5,791 nt of DNA from Neptunomonas sp. (GCA_004195305.1 SDWN01000514.1:1-5791); one strand, 5' to 3'. Counted from the stretch's first letter, positions 1 through 5,630 are shown. The notes: generated by a model not told the origin, from the letters alone. Translations and numbers: made by a program.

Positions 1-19
1 AGATGTGTATAAGAGACAG
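1..19 (+). other. Tn5/Nextera mosaic-end adapter (sequencing artefact)
   Basis: Bases 1-19 read AGATGTGTATAAGAGACAG, which is exactly the 19-bp Tn5 mosaic end used in tagmentation libraries. It sits at the very edge of the window and directly abuts a truncated gene, as expected for an untrimmed read end carried into an assembly. It is not genomic sequence. It also puts an in-frame TAA at 10-12 in front of the truncated gene. Confidence 0.95.
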
Positions 20-240
20 AATGCAAAGAGATCGTAGCGCAAGCAAGTGATTACCTGGAGCATGAACTGTCGCTTCAGCGTCGTCTTCAATACCGGGCGC
101 ACCTACTGCTTTGCAGCAACTGCCGCCGGTTTAATCGGCAGTTTTCTGCGGCGATGGCGATGCTCCGCAACGCCCCTCCCTCGCCACCGGCCCCGCACCG
201 CATCGATGCGATAAAGCGCAAGATCGACAGCCTGGAATGA
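20..240 (+). CDS. zf-HC2 anti-sigma-factor-like protein (5' truncated)
   Basis: This frame, absent from longer-ORF lists because its start is lost, reads CKEIVAQASDYLEHELSLQR and onward from base 22 to a TGA at 238-240, giving 72 visible residues plus part of one codon. It carries the H-x3-C-x2-C signature of the zf-HC2 zinc-binding anti-sigma family: His at 100-102, Cys at 112-114 and Cys at 121-123, with an upstream Cys at 22-24. The helical stretch ASDYLEHELSLQRRL is typical of the short (about 75-90 aa) cytosolic members. Known members bind an ECF sigma factor encoded immediately upstream and often release it in response to redox or metal stress. That sigma gene would lie beyond the contig edge, so the partner is inferred. 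Base 20 onward is 'aa tgc', so the codon before the first Cys ends in AA (Lys, Glu or Gln). An N-terminus such as Met-Lys-Cys is likely, with only one or two codons lost. The C-terminal tail is Pro/Ala-rich and then basic, with no membrane segment. Confidence 0.8.
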
Positions 241-303
241 TCTCGCTTGAGTCTATGGCTGCCTCAATACTTTCAACACCCCGCCCAAAAAGCAGCGCTA
301 GCC

Positions 304-334
304 GCTGAATGGGCTAACCGGGCTTAGATTCAGC
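304..334 (-). terminator. Possible pta terminator hairpin overlapping the stop codon
   Basis: GCTGAAT (304-310) pairs with ATTCAGC (328-334), and inside it CTAA (314-317) pairs with TTAG (324-327), leaving GGG as a bulge. On the minus strand the structure covers the pta stop codon and is followed about 12 nt later by TTTTT (complement of 287-291), with a second small TAGCC/GGCTA stem between. It lies in the 89-bp convergent gap between the anti-sigma-like gene and pta, where termination is expected. The distance between stem and T-run makes this a weak intrinsic-terminator call. Confidence 0.35.
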
Positions 335-2474
335 TATCCAGACTGGCCGCCTGGATCGCAGTCAGGGCGATGGTGAAGACGATGTCATCGACCAGGGCGC
401 CACGGGACAGATCATTAACCGGCTTGCGCATCCCTTGCAACATCGGCCCGATGCTGATCACATTGGCGCTGCGCTGGACCGCTTTGTAGGTGGTGTTACC
501 GGTGTTCAGATCCGGGAAGATAAACACCGTAGCACGTCCGGCGACAGCACTGTTGGGTGCCTTGCTGCGGGCGACGCTCTCCATAATGGCGGCATCGTAC
601 TGCATCGGCCCGTCAATCAACAGATCAGGACGTTTTTGCTGGGCAATCCGGGTGGCCTCGCGGACCTTTTCAACATCGGCGCCCTGGCCTGAGGCACCGG
701 TGCTGTAGCTGATCATCGCGACCCGGGGGGGGATGCCGAAGGCGCTGGCCGAATCGGCGCTTTGAATGGCGATATCGGCCAGCTCCTCGGCATTGGGATC
801 GGGGTTGATGGCGCAGTCACCGTACACTAAGACCTGTTCCGGCAAGCACATAAAGAACACCGACGACACCAGATTACAGCCCGGTGCGGTTTTGATCAGC
901 TGCAGCGGCGGACGAATGGTGTTGGCGGTGGTATGAATCGCACCACTGACCAGACCGTCAACATGATCCGCTTCCAGCATCAGAGTACCCAGCGCAACAT
1001 TATCCTTGAGCTGCTCTTCGGCGATCTCGGCGGTAACGCCCCGATGGCGACGCAGCTCAACCAGGCGCTCGACGTAGTGTGGACGGATCAGTTCCGGGTT
1101 GTAGATCTCGATGCCGTCACCCAGCTTAATACCCAGCCCCTCCGCAATCCTGCGAATCTCCTGCGGGTTACCCAGCAGCGTGCAGCGGGCGATACCGCGA
1201 TCGGCGCAAACTGCGGCGGCCTTGATGGTTCGCGGCTCTTCGCCTTCAGGCAGGACGATATGCTTCTTGGCCAGACGGGCACGCTCAATCAATTGGTAGC
1301 GGAATGCCGGTGGTGACAGGCGGCGCTCCTTTTGACCCGCGGTGAGGCTGTTAAGCCAATGGGGATCGATAAAGGAGGCGGTAATACCCTTGATCTTGTC
1401 GATCCGATCCGCGTCATCGGAGGGCACTTCGCTGTTAAAGTTCGGGATGCTTAGCGCGGTTTTCCAGATATCCGTGGTGACACTTAATAACGGTAAGCCG
1501 GTAGCAATGGCGTCATGACAAAGTTTCAGCACCGAAGGATGGGGACGCGTACCCCCGGTCAATACCAGCGCAGCCAGATCGATACCGTTAAGTGCCGCCA
1601 GGCAGACCGCCATAATGATATCGTCACGGTCCCCCGGGGCGAACACCAGCGTGCCGGGGGTTAGCTCGGCGACCATGTTGGCGACGGTTTGGGCACAGAT
1701 GGTGATGCGATGGACGCGACGGCTATTGATCTGCCCGGCGTTGATCACCTCGGCGTTAAGATACGCGCTCATATCGATCACCCGTGGCGACATCATCCGT
1801 TCGCGCCAGGGGATACAGGAGAGCAGTTTGAAATCATTGCAGAAGAGCTTGGCGCTTTGTTGAATCTCCGCGGTGCCTAAGCTGTGGCTGACGCTGTTGC
1901 TGGGTAGCACGTCCAGACATAGCTTGCCGTTCTGATCTACCGGTGCGCCCAGCATGTTGAGCACACAGCCGATCACCTTGGGATTATGGATGCCACCATA
2001 GGCGCGAGCGGTGATGTCGATATGATCCTGCAGCGCTTCGAGGGAGTCATTACCCGGGGCGGCTACCAGAATGACATCCGCGTCCAGCGCTTTGGCCACG
2101 CGTTGATTGATACGGGTGGCGTAGGGCTGAGTACGGGTGGGCACCATCCCCTCGATAATAACGATCTCCTCGTCACCGGCACGGTTACTCTCGTAACGCT
2201 TGACCAGTTCCTCCAGAACCTCATCCCCCTGGTCGCTACGCATCAGCCGCTCAACCTCACGGATCGCCATCGGCTCGGCGATGCTGTGGCTGCAGGAGCT
2301 GCGCAGAATATCGACCGAGCGGTCGTTACTGGTATCACCGCTGGCGGTTTGAGCGATCGGCTTGAAGAAATGGACCTTGATCCCCTGGCGCTCCAGGGCA
2401 TGAAACAGACCCAAAACGGCCGTAGTCAGGCCGGTGCCTTGACTGGTTGGTACCAGCATCAGTGCGTGTGTCAC
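330..2474 (-). CDS. pta: Phosphate acetyltransferase, long form
   Basis: Phosphotransacetylase catalyses acetyl-CoA + phosphate <-> acetyl phosphate + CoA in the cytosol, the first half of the Pta-AckA acetate pathway and a source of acetyl phosphate. At 714 aa it equals the length of E. coli Pta and has the same order of parts. Residues 1-190 are a BioD-like P-loop-fold domain (MLVPTSQGTGLTTAV, FKPIAQ, IVIIEG) whose Walker-A-like loop lacks the usual Lys. Residues about 210-340 are a DRTGG-type regulatory domain. Residues about 388-710 are the catalytic PTA_PTB domain with IVLPEGEEPRTIKAA, DGLVSGAIHTTANTIRP, YGDCAINPDPNAEELADIA, STGASGQGADVEKVREAT, DGPMQYDAA and FPDLNTGN. No motif is interrupted. 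The start is GTG at 2472-2474, preceded six bases away by GAGGA (complement of 2481-2485). No ackA is visible on the upstream side; the nearest upstream genes are the VWA/J-domain pair about 550 bp away. The long N-terminal extension is usually linked to allosteric control by NADH or pyruvate; that is family knowledge. Confidence 0.97.
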   Translation of the reverse strand: MTHALMLVPTSQGTGLTTAVLGLFHALERQGIKVHFFKPIAQTASGDTSNDRSVDILRSSCSHSIAEPMAIREVERLMRSDQGDEVLEELVKRYESNRAGDEEIVIIEGMVPTRTQPYATRINQRVAKALDADVILVAAPGNDSLEALQDHIDITARAYGGIHNPKVIGCVLNMLGAPVDQNGKLCLDVLPSNSVSHSLGTAEIQQSAKLFCNDFKLLSCIPWRERMMSPRVIDMSAYLNAEVINAGQINSRRVHRITICAQTVANMVAELTPGTLVFAPGDRDDIIMAVCLAALNGIDLAALVLTGGTRPHPSVLKLCHDAIATGLPLLSVTTDIWKTALSIPNFNSEVPSDDADRIDKIKGITASFIDPHWLNSLTAGQKERRLSPPAFRYQLIERARLAKKHIVLPEGEEPRTIKAAAVCADRGIARCTLLGNPQEIRRIAEGLGIKLGDGIEIYNPELIRPHYVERLVELRRHRGVTAEIAEEQLKDNVALGTLMLEADHVDGLVSGAIHTTANTIRPPLQLIKTAPGCNLVSSVFFMCLPEQVLVYGDCAINPDPNAEELADIAIQSADSASAFGIPPRVAMISYSTGASGQGADVEKVREATRIAQQKRPDLLIDGPMQYDAAIMESVARSKAPNSAVAGRATVFIFPDLNTGNTTYKAVQRSANVISIGPMLQGMRKPVNDLSRGALVDDIVFTIALTAIQAASLDS

Positions 2475-2480
2475 TGCAAA

Positions 2481-2485
2481 TCCTC
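2481..2485 (-). promoter_or_regulatory. Ribosome binding site fixing the GTG start of pta
   Basis: On the minus strand GAGGA lies six bases before the GTG at 2474-2472. The encoded start MTHALMLVPT matches the beginning of known Pta proteins, so spacing and homology agree on this non-ATG start. Confidence 0.75.
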
Positions 2486-2602
2486 AAGATATCGATATGA
2501 TGGTGCGACAGGCAAATGGCCCGAGCTTAGCATCGTGGGTTAGGGCGTTACCGGGGCGTGACCTCCGACGAGGAGGCTGACCAACAATAGACTGACCTAC
2601 TG

Positions 2603-2618
2603 CGAAATCCGTATTTCG
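2603..2618. repeat. Hairpin in the left arm of the palindromic element
   Basis: CGAAAT (2603-2608) and ATTTCG (2613-2618) form a perfect 6-bp stem around a CCGT loop. It has no exact counterpart in the right arm, where the equivalent region has diverged. Confidence 0.5.
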
Positions 2619-2661
2619 GCCAGATTTGACGCTCATTTTTGGCAAACAGAACCACTATTCA

Positions 2662-2730
2662 CAAGCTGCGTCCCTGCAGCTTGCCCTACGGGCAGCTATT
2701 GCTGTGTAAATCGGCTGTCCTGCCGATTTA
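2662..2730. repeat. Chain of four back-to-back hairpins at the palindrome centre
   Basis: Four consecutive inverted repeats sit almost end to end. CAAGCTGC (2662-2669) pairs with GCAGCTTG (2676-2683) around GTCCCT. GCCC (2683-2686) pairs with GGGC (2690-2693) around TAC. CAGC (2693-2696) pairs with GCTG (2701-2704) around TATT. TAAATCGGC (2707-2715) pairs with GCCGATTTA (2722-2730) around TGTCCT. The first and last are perfect 8- and 9-bp stems, and both loops contain GTCC followed by T, which suggests related units. They lack T-runs and are not placed as simple terminators. Confidence 0.65.
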
Positions 2731-2821
2731 TCTTCGCAAATGAACGATAAATCTGACTCAAAATACAGCTCTCTCGCTACGATCGCTATTCTCGGTCAGC
2801 CTCCTAGGGCCGTCACGCTCA

Positions 2822-2845
2822 GGGTAAAGCGTGGTAATTTTACCC
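2822..2845. repeat. Inverted repeat straddling the right end of the element
   Basis: GGGTAAA (2822-2828) pairs with TTTACCC (2839-2845) across a 10-nt loop. The left half is part of the right terminal arm of the palindromic element and the right half lies outside it. It may reflect a longer true end for the element. No T-run follows on either strand. Confidence 0.4.
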
Positions 2846-2877
2846 GGCTAGGATAAAACTGCCAGACATATGTTGCA

Positions 2878-2926
2878 GTGCGAGTATTGTAGTGCGAATA
2901 GTGCTGTGCAAATAGTGCTGTGAAAG
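2878..2926. repeat. Short tandem repeat, 14-bp period, 3.5 copies
   Basis: Three 14-bp units follow one another: GTGCGAGTATTGTA (2878-2891), GTGCGAATAGTGCT (2892-2905) and GTGCAAATAGTGCT (2906-2919), then a half copy GTGAAAG (2920-2926). TGTTGCA just before (2871-2877) resembles a preceding half unit. Each unit is itself made of two roughly 7-bp halves. It lies between the J-domain gene and the palindromic element, with no reading frame attached. The remaining sequence 2927-3025 shows only small palindromes, such as CATGCC-A-GGCATG at 2983-2995, and no gene. Confidence 0.7.
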
Positions 2927-3025
2927 AAAACCACCGATGCAACCGCGATACGAACGCCTAGCAGGCTGACCCGGAGATCAATCATGCCAGGCATGGAGGA
3001 ATCAATACGCCTCTCAGGCGTGGAT

Positions 3026-3763
3026 TTAGCCGAGCAGGCGCTGCTTGGCTTGATTTATTTTAACCGCCAGATAGTTGCTACCGCCGCGATCCGGGTGAAC
3101 TTTTTGCATCATCCGTTTATGCGCCTGGATGATCGCCTCTTTGCTGGCACCGGGTTCGAGCCCAAGGATGCCATAGGCTTCGTCCATGCTGATATCAGCA
3201 CTGTCTGGCGCCGTATGCGGGCTGTCCGTTTGTTCCGAGCCGGAAGCCTGAATATCGGGCCGATGGCGCTCTATATAGGCATCCAGCAATTTAAGCCCTT
3301 CAGGGTCCTGCCGGATCGCGTGCTGATACAGCTGCGCCAGCTCCGAATCACTTAACGCCTCTAAATGGCGACCTGCGAAGGAGCCGTGAATAATATTTCC
3401 AGTAATATCACCGCTGTCATGATCCAGAGACATGACCAGCCAGCGCGTTGTGATCTGCGACTGCTGGCCTGCCGTTTGTTGGCCTGGTCGATGGGACTGC
3501 TGCTGTTTCTGTTGATTAGACAGCCAACGCAGTAACGGCAAAATCAATGGCAGCAACCTGCGTGCGAAAGGCAACAACGTGCTGAACAGGGCGACCAACC
3601 AGTGCAGTCGTCCCGTGAGGGCTAACCAGAGCCCGAGCAGCGCCAGCGTGACTAACAGAAGCTGGAGTAGAAAACGTTTACCACGTTGCGGTGCGCGTTG
3701 TAAAAACCAGCGAACACCAACAACCAGCACCCACAGTGTTAGCGCTAAAATCAGGATACTCAA
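3026..3763 (-). CDS. Membrane-anchored J-domain (DnaJ-like) protein
   Basis: This is a 245-aa type III J-domain protein. The C-terminal J domain (residues about 193-245) begins MDEAYGILGLEPGASKEAII and carries the HPD tripeptide at 223-225, in KVHPDRGGSNYLAVKINQAK. It lacks the Gly/Phe and zinc-finger regions of DnaJ, and the short J domain at the extreme C-terminus resembles Tim14/Pam18-type proteins. The HPD motif implies stimulation of DnaK ATPase, by family knowledge. The N-terminus is strongly hydrophobic, with likely membrane segments at about 2-20, 31-50 and possibly 54-81. A Gln-rich linker (83-105) follows, then a middle region (about 105-170, with WLVMSLDHDSGDITGNIIHG and LLDAYIERHRPD) that I recall as conserved in this family but cannot assign a function. 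The start is TTG at 3761-3763, overlapping the TGA of the upstream VWA gene as TTGA. GGAG lies about 11 bases upstream. The overlap indicates translational coupling. It is not DjlA or canonical DnaJ, and the substrate is unknown. Confidence 0.85.
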   Translation of the reverse strand: MSILILALTLWVLVVGVRWFLQRAPQRGKRFLLQLLLVTLALLGLWLALTGRLHWLVALFSTLLPFARRLLPLILPLLRWLSNQQKQQQSHRPGQQTAGQQSQITTRWLVMSLDHDSGDITGNIIHGSFAGRHLEALSDSELAQLYQHAIRQDPEGLKLLDAYIERHRPDIQASGSEQTDSPHTAPDSADISMDEAYGILGLEPGASKEAIIQAHKRMMQKVHPDRGGSNYLAVKINQAKQRLLG

Positions 3764-4467
3764 GAGGTGTGGTGCTCCAGTTGCCGGGTCAATTGTTGTA
3801 GGGCGGCCGAGCCACGGAGGTTAGCAAGTGCGGCTCGGCCCGCAGTGGCATAGACCGCAATGGCGCGGAGGAGTTCGCTTAATGATTCAGGGCTGTGCAG
3901 GTCAAAGCGGCAATGCGCGCCGTGGCTGAGCCGGGCCATCTGTTTGAAGCCGTTAGCGGCACTGGCGTTATGACCCTCCTGAAACAGGAACAGCGGCAGC
4001 CCGCGCAAGCCGCATTCTCCGGCAAGCTGACACAACGCATCCAGCGGTTCTTCGATACAGTCACCGATAAAGACTAACGCCTGTACCGGTTGCTGACGGT
4101 GAACGCTGAGTGCGTGCTCCAGCAAACGCATGATCTGGGTCTGCCCACCCAAGCAGTGCACGGCCGTCATCGCCGTAACCAGCTTGTCGGCCCCCTGGTG
4201 CCAGGGACTGGAGCGCAGCTCGTCATAGCCGCGATAGAAGCAAAGTTTGACCTGAAGCTGCCCCAGCTCTCGGGTTTGGGTAAACATCTCCGCTTGCAAC
4301 CTACACGCGGTATCCCAAGTCGGCTGGCGACTGGCCGTGGCATCCAGGGCAAAAATCAGCCTGCCGCCCGTGGTGGTTTTAGCGGGCGCAGGATGGCGTT
4401 TGATTTGATCCAGAAATTGTTCGACCGGATTATTGACCCGCTGGGACGGTATTTTCGGAGCGCTCAT
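3760..4467 (-). CDS. VWA-domain protein paired with the J-domain protein
   Basis: This is a 235-aa protein with a von Willebrand factor A-type fold. The metal-binding (MIDAS) pattern is visible: D-x-T-x-S at residues 42-46 (LIFALDATASRQPTWD), a Thr at 110 in GGQTQIM, and an Asp at 136 in LVFIGDCIEEPLD. There is no signal peptide or membrane segment, so it is probably cytosolic. It is the first gene of a two-gene operon and overlaps the membrane J-domain gene by 4 bp. I recognise the pairing of this VWA type (with the ALDATASRxPTWD signature) and a C-terminal J-domain protein from other proteobacterial genomes, but know of no established function. A plausible inference is that the VWA protein binds a client or complex that the membrane J protein presents to DnaK. 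ATG at 4465-4467 is the start; its ribosome binding site is weak (GGTG about 10 bases upstream). Confidence 0.85.
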   Translation of the reverse strand: MSAPKIPSQRVNNPVEQFLDQIKRHPAPAKTTTGGRLIFALDATASRQPTWDTACRLQAEMFTQTRELGQLQVKLCFYRGYDELRSSPWHQGADKLVTAMTAVHCLGGQTQIMRLLEHALSVHRQQPVQALVFIGDCIEEPLDALCQLAGECGLRGLPLFLFQEGHNASAANGFKQMARLSHGAHCRFDLHSPESLSELLRAIAVYATAGRAALANLRGSAALQQLTRQLEHHTS

Positions 4468-4496
4468 CGGCAGACACCAAGGCTAAGGGTACGCTT

Positions 4497-4526
4497 AGTA
4501 TAAATCCGTTGCGGCCTAGTCTGGAA
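4497..4526 (-). promoter_or_regulatory. Candidate promoter for the VWA/J-domain operon
   Basis: On the minus strand TATACT (complement of 4497-4502) is a 5/6 match to a sigma-70 -10 box, about 30 bases before the VWA start codon. TTCCAG (complement of 4521-4526) lies 18 bases upstream as a poor -35. The 134-bp gap 4468-4601 holds no gene and no clear terminator for the upstream LysR gene, so read-through from that gene is also possible. Confidence 0.35.
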
Positions 4527-4601
4527 GCGCCGCAGCGCGCAGAGCTCTGATCAAGAACTGACACCGGTCACGGCCAAGCCACCATCCACAAGCCTGCTCC
4601 A

Positions 4602-5486
4602 TTACAACTGCTGCTGCATGAACTCCAGAAACGCCCGCCCCGCCTTGGAGAGGTAGTGGCTCTTCTTCCAGCCCAAACCCAGATGCAGAGGGATCGGCGG
4701 CTGAAACGGCACAGCAACCAGTTTGTCTTCCAGATCAAGAATCATCGACAGGCCGGTGCTGACCCCCACACCATCGATCACCAACGACTTGAGCAGTTCG
4801 ACCAGGTTGGTTTCGAAGCGGATATCCAGCGACCGGTTGTTTTGGCGGCAATACTGGCTCACCGCCTCCCGCAGAAAGTAGCCCTCACGAAACAGCACCA
4901 GCGGCTCGCTGCAAAACATATCCAGGCTGATCGACGCCTGCGCAGCAAACGGATGCTCGCAGGGGACGCAGGCCACTACCTCTTCATCGAACAGCTTAAC
5001 CACGCGAATCTGGTCATGCGCCCGGTCGCTGCGGATCAACGCCAGATCCAGTTCACCGTCGAGCAGCATCTGCTGCAGAGATGCAGTACCCGCTTCAATC
5101 AGATTGATCCGCACTCCCGGATAACGGCGCTTAAAGGCCGATAATACCGACGGCAGGTAGTAGGCACTGAGCATACTCGATGCGCCAAACTGGACCACGC
5201 CCGACTCGACCCCCTTGAGTTCCTGCAACTCCCGCTCGGCTTCGTGGACGCGCTCGAGAATCAGCCCCGCATGCTTGAACAGCACCTGGCCGTCGGCGGT
5301 CAGGGTCATCTTGCGGTCGGCCCGATTGACCAGTTTGAGATCGGTTTCATCCTCCAGCTTACGGATCGACATACTCAGTGCCGACTGAGCGATCCCCAAC
5401 CGCGCGGCAGCCTGGGTGAAGTTCCCTACCCTGGCCAATTCGCAGAAGTAGCGCAATCGTTTGATATCCATCGTTCCGGCTGCCAT
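4602..5486 (-). CDS. LysR-type regulator, probable regulator of gcdH (GcdR-like)
   Basis: This is a 294-aa LysR-family transcription factor of normal length. The N-terminal winged helix-turn-helix is plain: MDIKRLRYFCELARVGNFTQ then AAARLGIAQSALSMSIRKLE (residues 6-45), followed by the linker helix (about 65-92). The co-inducer-binding domain spans about 95-294 (VVQFGASSMLSAYYLPSVLSAF, LLDGELDLALIRSD, SLVIDGVGVSTG). Such proteins bind DNA as tetramers at T-N11-A dyads and often activate a divergent gene when bound to a pathway metabolite. Here the divergent neighbour is glutaryl-CoA dehydrogenase, the same arrangement as gcdR-gcdH in pseudomonads, so glutarate or glutaryl-CoA sensing is a reasonable inference. 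Two starts are possible: ATG at 5484-5486 with GGAGG eight bases upstream, and the more family-typical MDIKRL start at 5471. The strong ribosome binding site favours 5486. Confidence 0.93.
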   Translation of the reverse strand: MAAGTMDIKRLRYFCELARVGNFTQAAARLGIAQSALSMSIRKLEDETDLKLVNRADRKMTLTADGQVLFKHAGLILERVHEAERELQELKGVESGVVQFGASSMLSAYYLPSVLSAFKRRYPGVRINLIEAGTASLQQMLLDGELDLALIRSDRAHDQIRVVKLFDEEVVACVPCEHPFAAQASISLDMFCSEPLVLFREGYFLREAVSQYCRQNNRSLDIRFETNLVELLKSLVIDGVGVSTGLSMILDLEDKLVAVPFQPPIPLHLGLGWKKSHYLSKAGRAFLEFMQQQL

Positions 5487-5494
5487 CGCTATCG

Positions 5495-5499
5495 CCTCC
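5495..5499 (-). promoter_or_regulatory. Strong ribosome binding site choosing the LysR start
   Basis: On the minus strand GGAGG lies eight bases before the ATG at 5486. The alternative in-frame ATG at 5471 has only a weak GGA close to it, so the longer product is preferred. Confidence 0.7.
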
Positions 5500-5529
5500 A
5501 GCTGTTGGTATCACCCTACGGGCCCACCT

Positions 5530-5556
5530 ATCAATATTATTGATTGAAAAAATCAA
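5530..5556. promoter_or_regulatory. Two abutting T-N11-A dyads, candidate LysR operator
   Basis: The first dyad, ATCAATA-T-TATTGAT (5530-5544), is a perfect 15-base palindrome containing T-N11-A at 5531-5543. The second, TTGA-AAAAA-TCAA (5544-5556), is also a T-N11-A dyad and shares the base at 5544. Both carry the same TTGA/TCAA-type half sites. They lie between the LysR gene and gcdH, 45-70 bp from the LysR start and 75-100 bp from the gcdH start, where a LysR recognition site is expected. The overlap with the gcdH -35 region and the LysR promoter side fits activation plus self-repression. Confidence 0.65.
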
Positions 5557-5567
5557 AGCCATATATT
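5540..5567 (+). promoter_or_regulatory. gcdH: Candidate gcdH promoter
   Basis: TTGATT (5540-5545) and TATATT (5562-5567) match sigma-70 boxes at 4/6 and 5/6 with a 16-bp spacer. Transcription would begin near 5574, giving a leader of about 57 nt. The -35 box lies inside the LysR dyads. An alternative pairing is TTGAAA (5544-5549) with TGTACT (5567-5572). Confidence 0.4.
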
Positions 5568-5620
5568 GTACTTATTTCCATCAACTCGCTACCTTGTTAA
5601 AAAAATAGCTATTAACCAGC

Positions 5621-5624
5621 GAGG
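5621..5624 (+). promoter_or_regulatory. gcdH: Ribosome binding site of gcdH
   Basis: GAGG lies six bases before the ATG at 5631, supporting that start codon. Confidence 0.7.
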
Positions 5625-5630
5625 CACATC

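Larger units (their letters stand above)
2545..2830. mobile_element. MITE-like imperfect palindromic element, non-coding
   Basis: This stretch of about 286 bp has inverted ends and no convincing ORF. From outside in, left-arm segments pair with right-arm segments in order: GCGTTACC (2545-2552) with GGTAAAGC (2823-2830), one mismatch; GCGTGAC (2556-2562) with GTCACGC (2812-2818), perfect; AGGAGGCTGACC (2571-2582) with GGTCAGCCTCCT (2794-2805), perfect 12 bp; AATAG (2586-2590) with CTATT (2786-2790); CAGATTT (2621-2627) with AAATCTG (2749-2755); and TCATTT (2633-2638) with AAATGA (2738-2743). The spacing is nearly equal in both arms, so this is one diverged long palindrome and not scattered small repeats. 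The centre (2662-2730) holds a chain of short hairpins. Size, inverted ends, lack of coding and intergenic position fit a miniature inverted-repeat element. No clear target-site duplication is visible. Alternatives are a REP/BIME-type structural repeat or a structured RNA. It lies about 70 bp upstream of the pta start and could affect its transcription. Confidence 0.6.

Noticed and set aside
933..1316. 127-codon open frame on the + strand
   Set aside because: Antisense to the conserved catalytic domain of pta, with no family resemblance and no ribosome binding site worth noting.
338..2474. Functional P-loop ATPase in the N-terminus of Pta
   Set aside because: The Walker-A-like loop SQGTGLTTA lacks the Lys needed for nucleotide hydrolysis. 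This is normal for long-form Pta and not a defect.
1986..2543. 185-codon open frame on the + strand
   Set aside because: It lies antisense to the intact 5' half of pta, has no recognisable motif, and is explained by the codon bias of the pta gene.
2822..2845. GGGTAAA/TTTACCC hairpin as a terminator for the VWA/J-domain operon
   Set aside because: No T-run follows on the minus strand, and half of it belongs to the end of the palindromic element, so it is listed only as a repeat.
2878..2926. CRISPR-like array
   Set aside because: The units are 14 bp and contiguous with no spacers, so this is a plain tandem repeat.
3008..3020. CGCCT-CTC-AGGCG hairpin just downstream of the J-domain gene, as a terminator
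   Set aside because: Only a 5-bp stem, and the minus strand continues TATTGATTCC with no proper T-run. Placement is suggestive but too weak to call.
2984..3355. 123-codon open frame on the + strand
   Set aside because: Mostly antisense to the J domain and linker of the J-domain gene. Its sequence shows no recognisable domain.
4090..4503. 137-codon open frame on the + strand
   Set aside because: Antisense to the VWA gene, whose MIDAS motif proves the other strand is coding.
4656..5144. 162-codon open frame on the + strand
   Set aside because: Antisense to the effector-binding domain of the LysR gene; composition is typical of a shadow frame.
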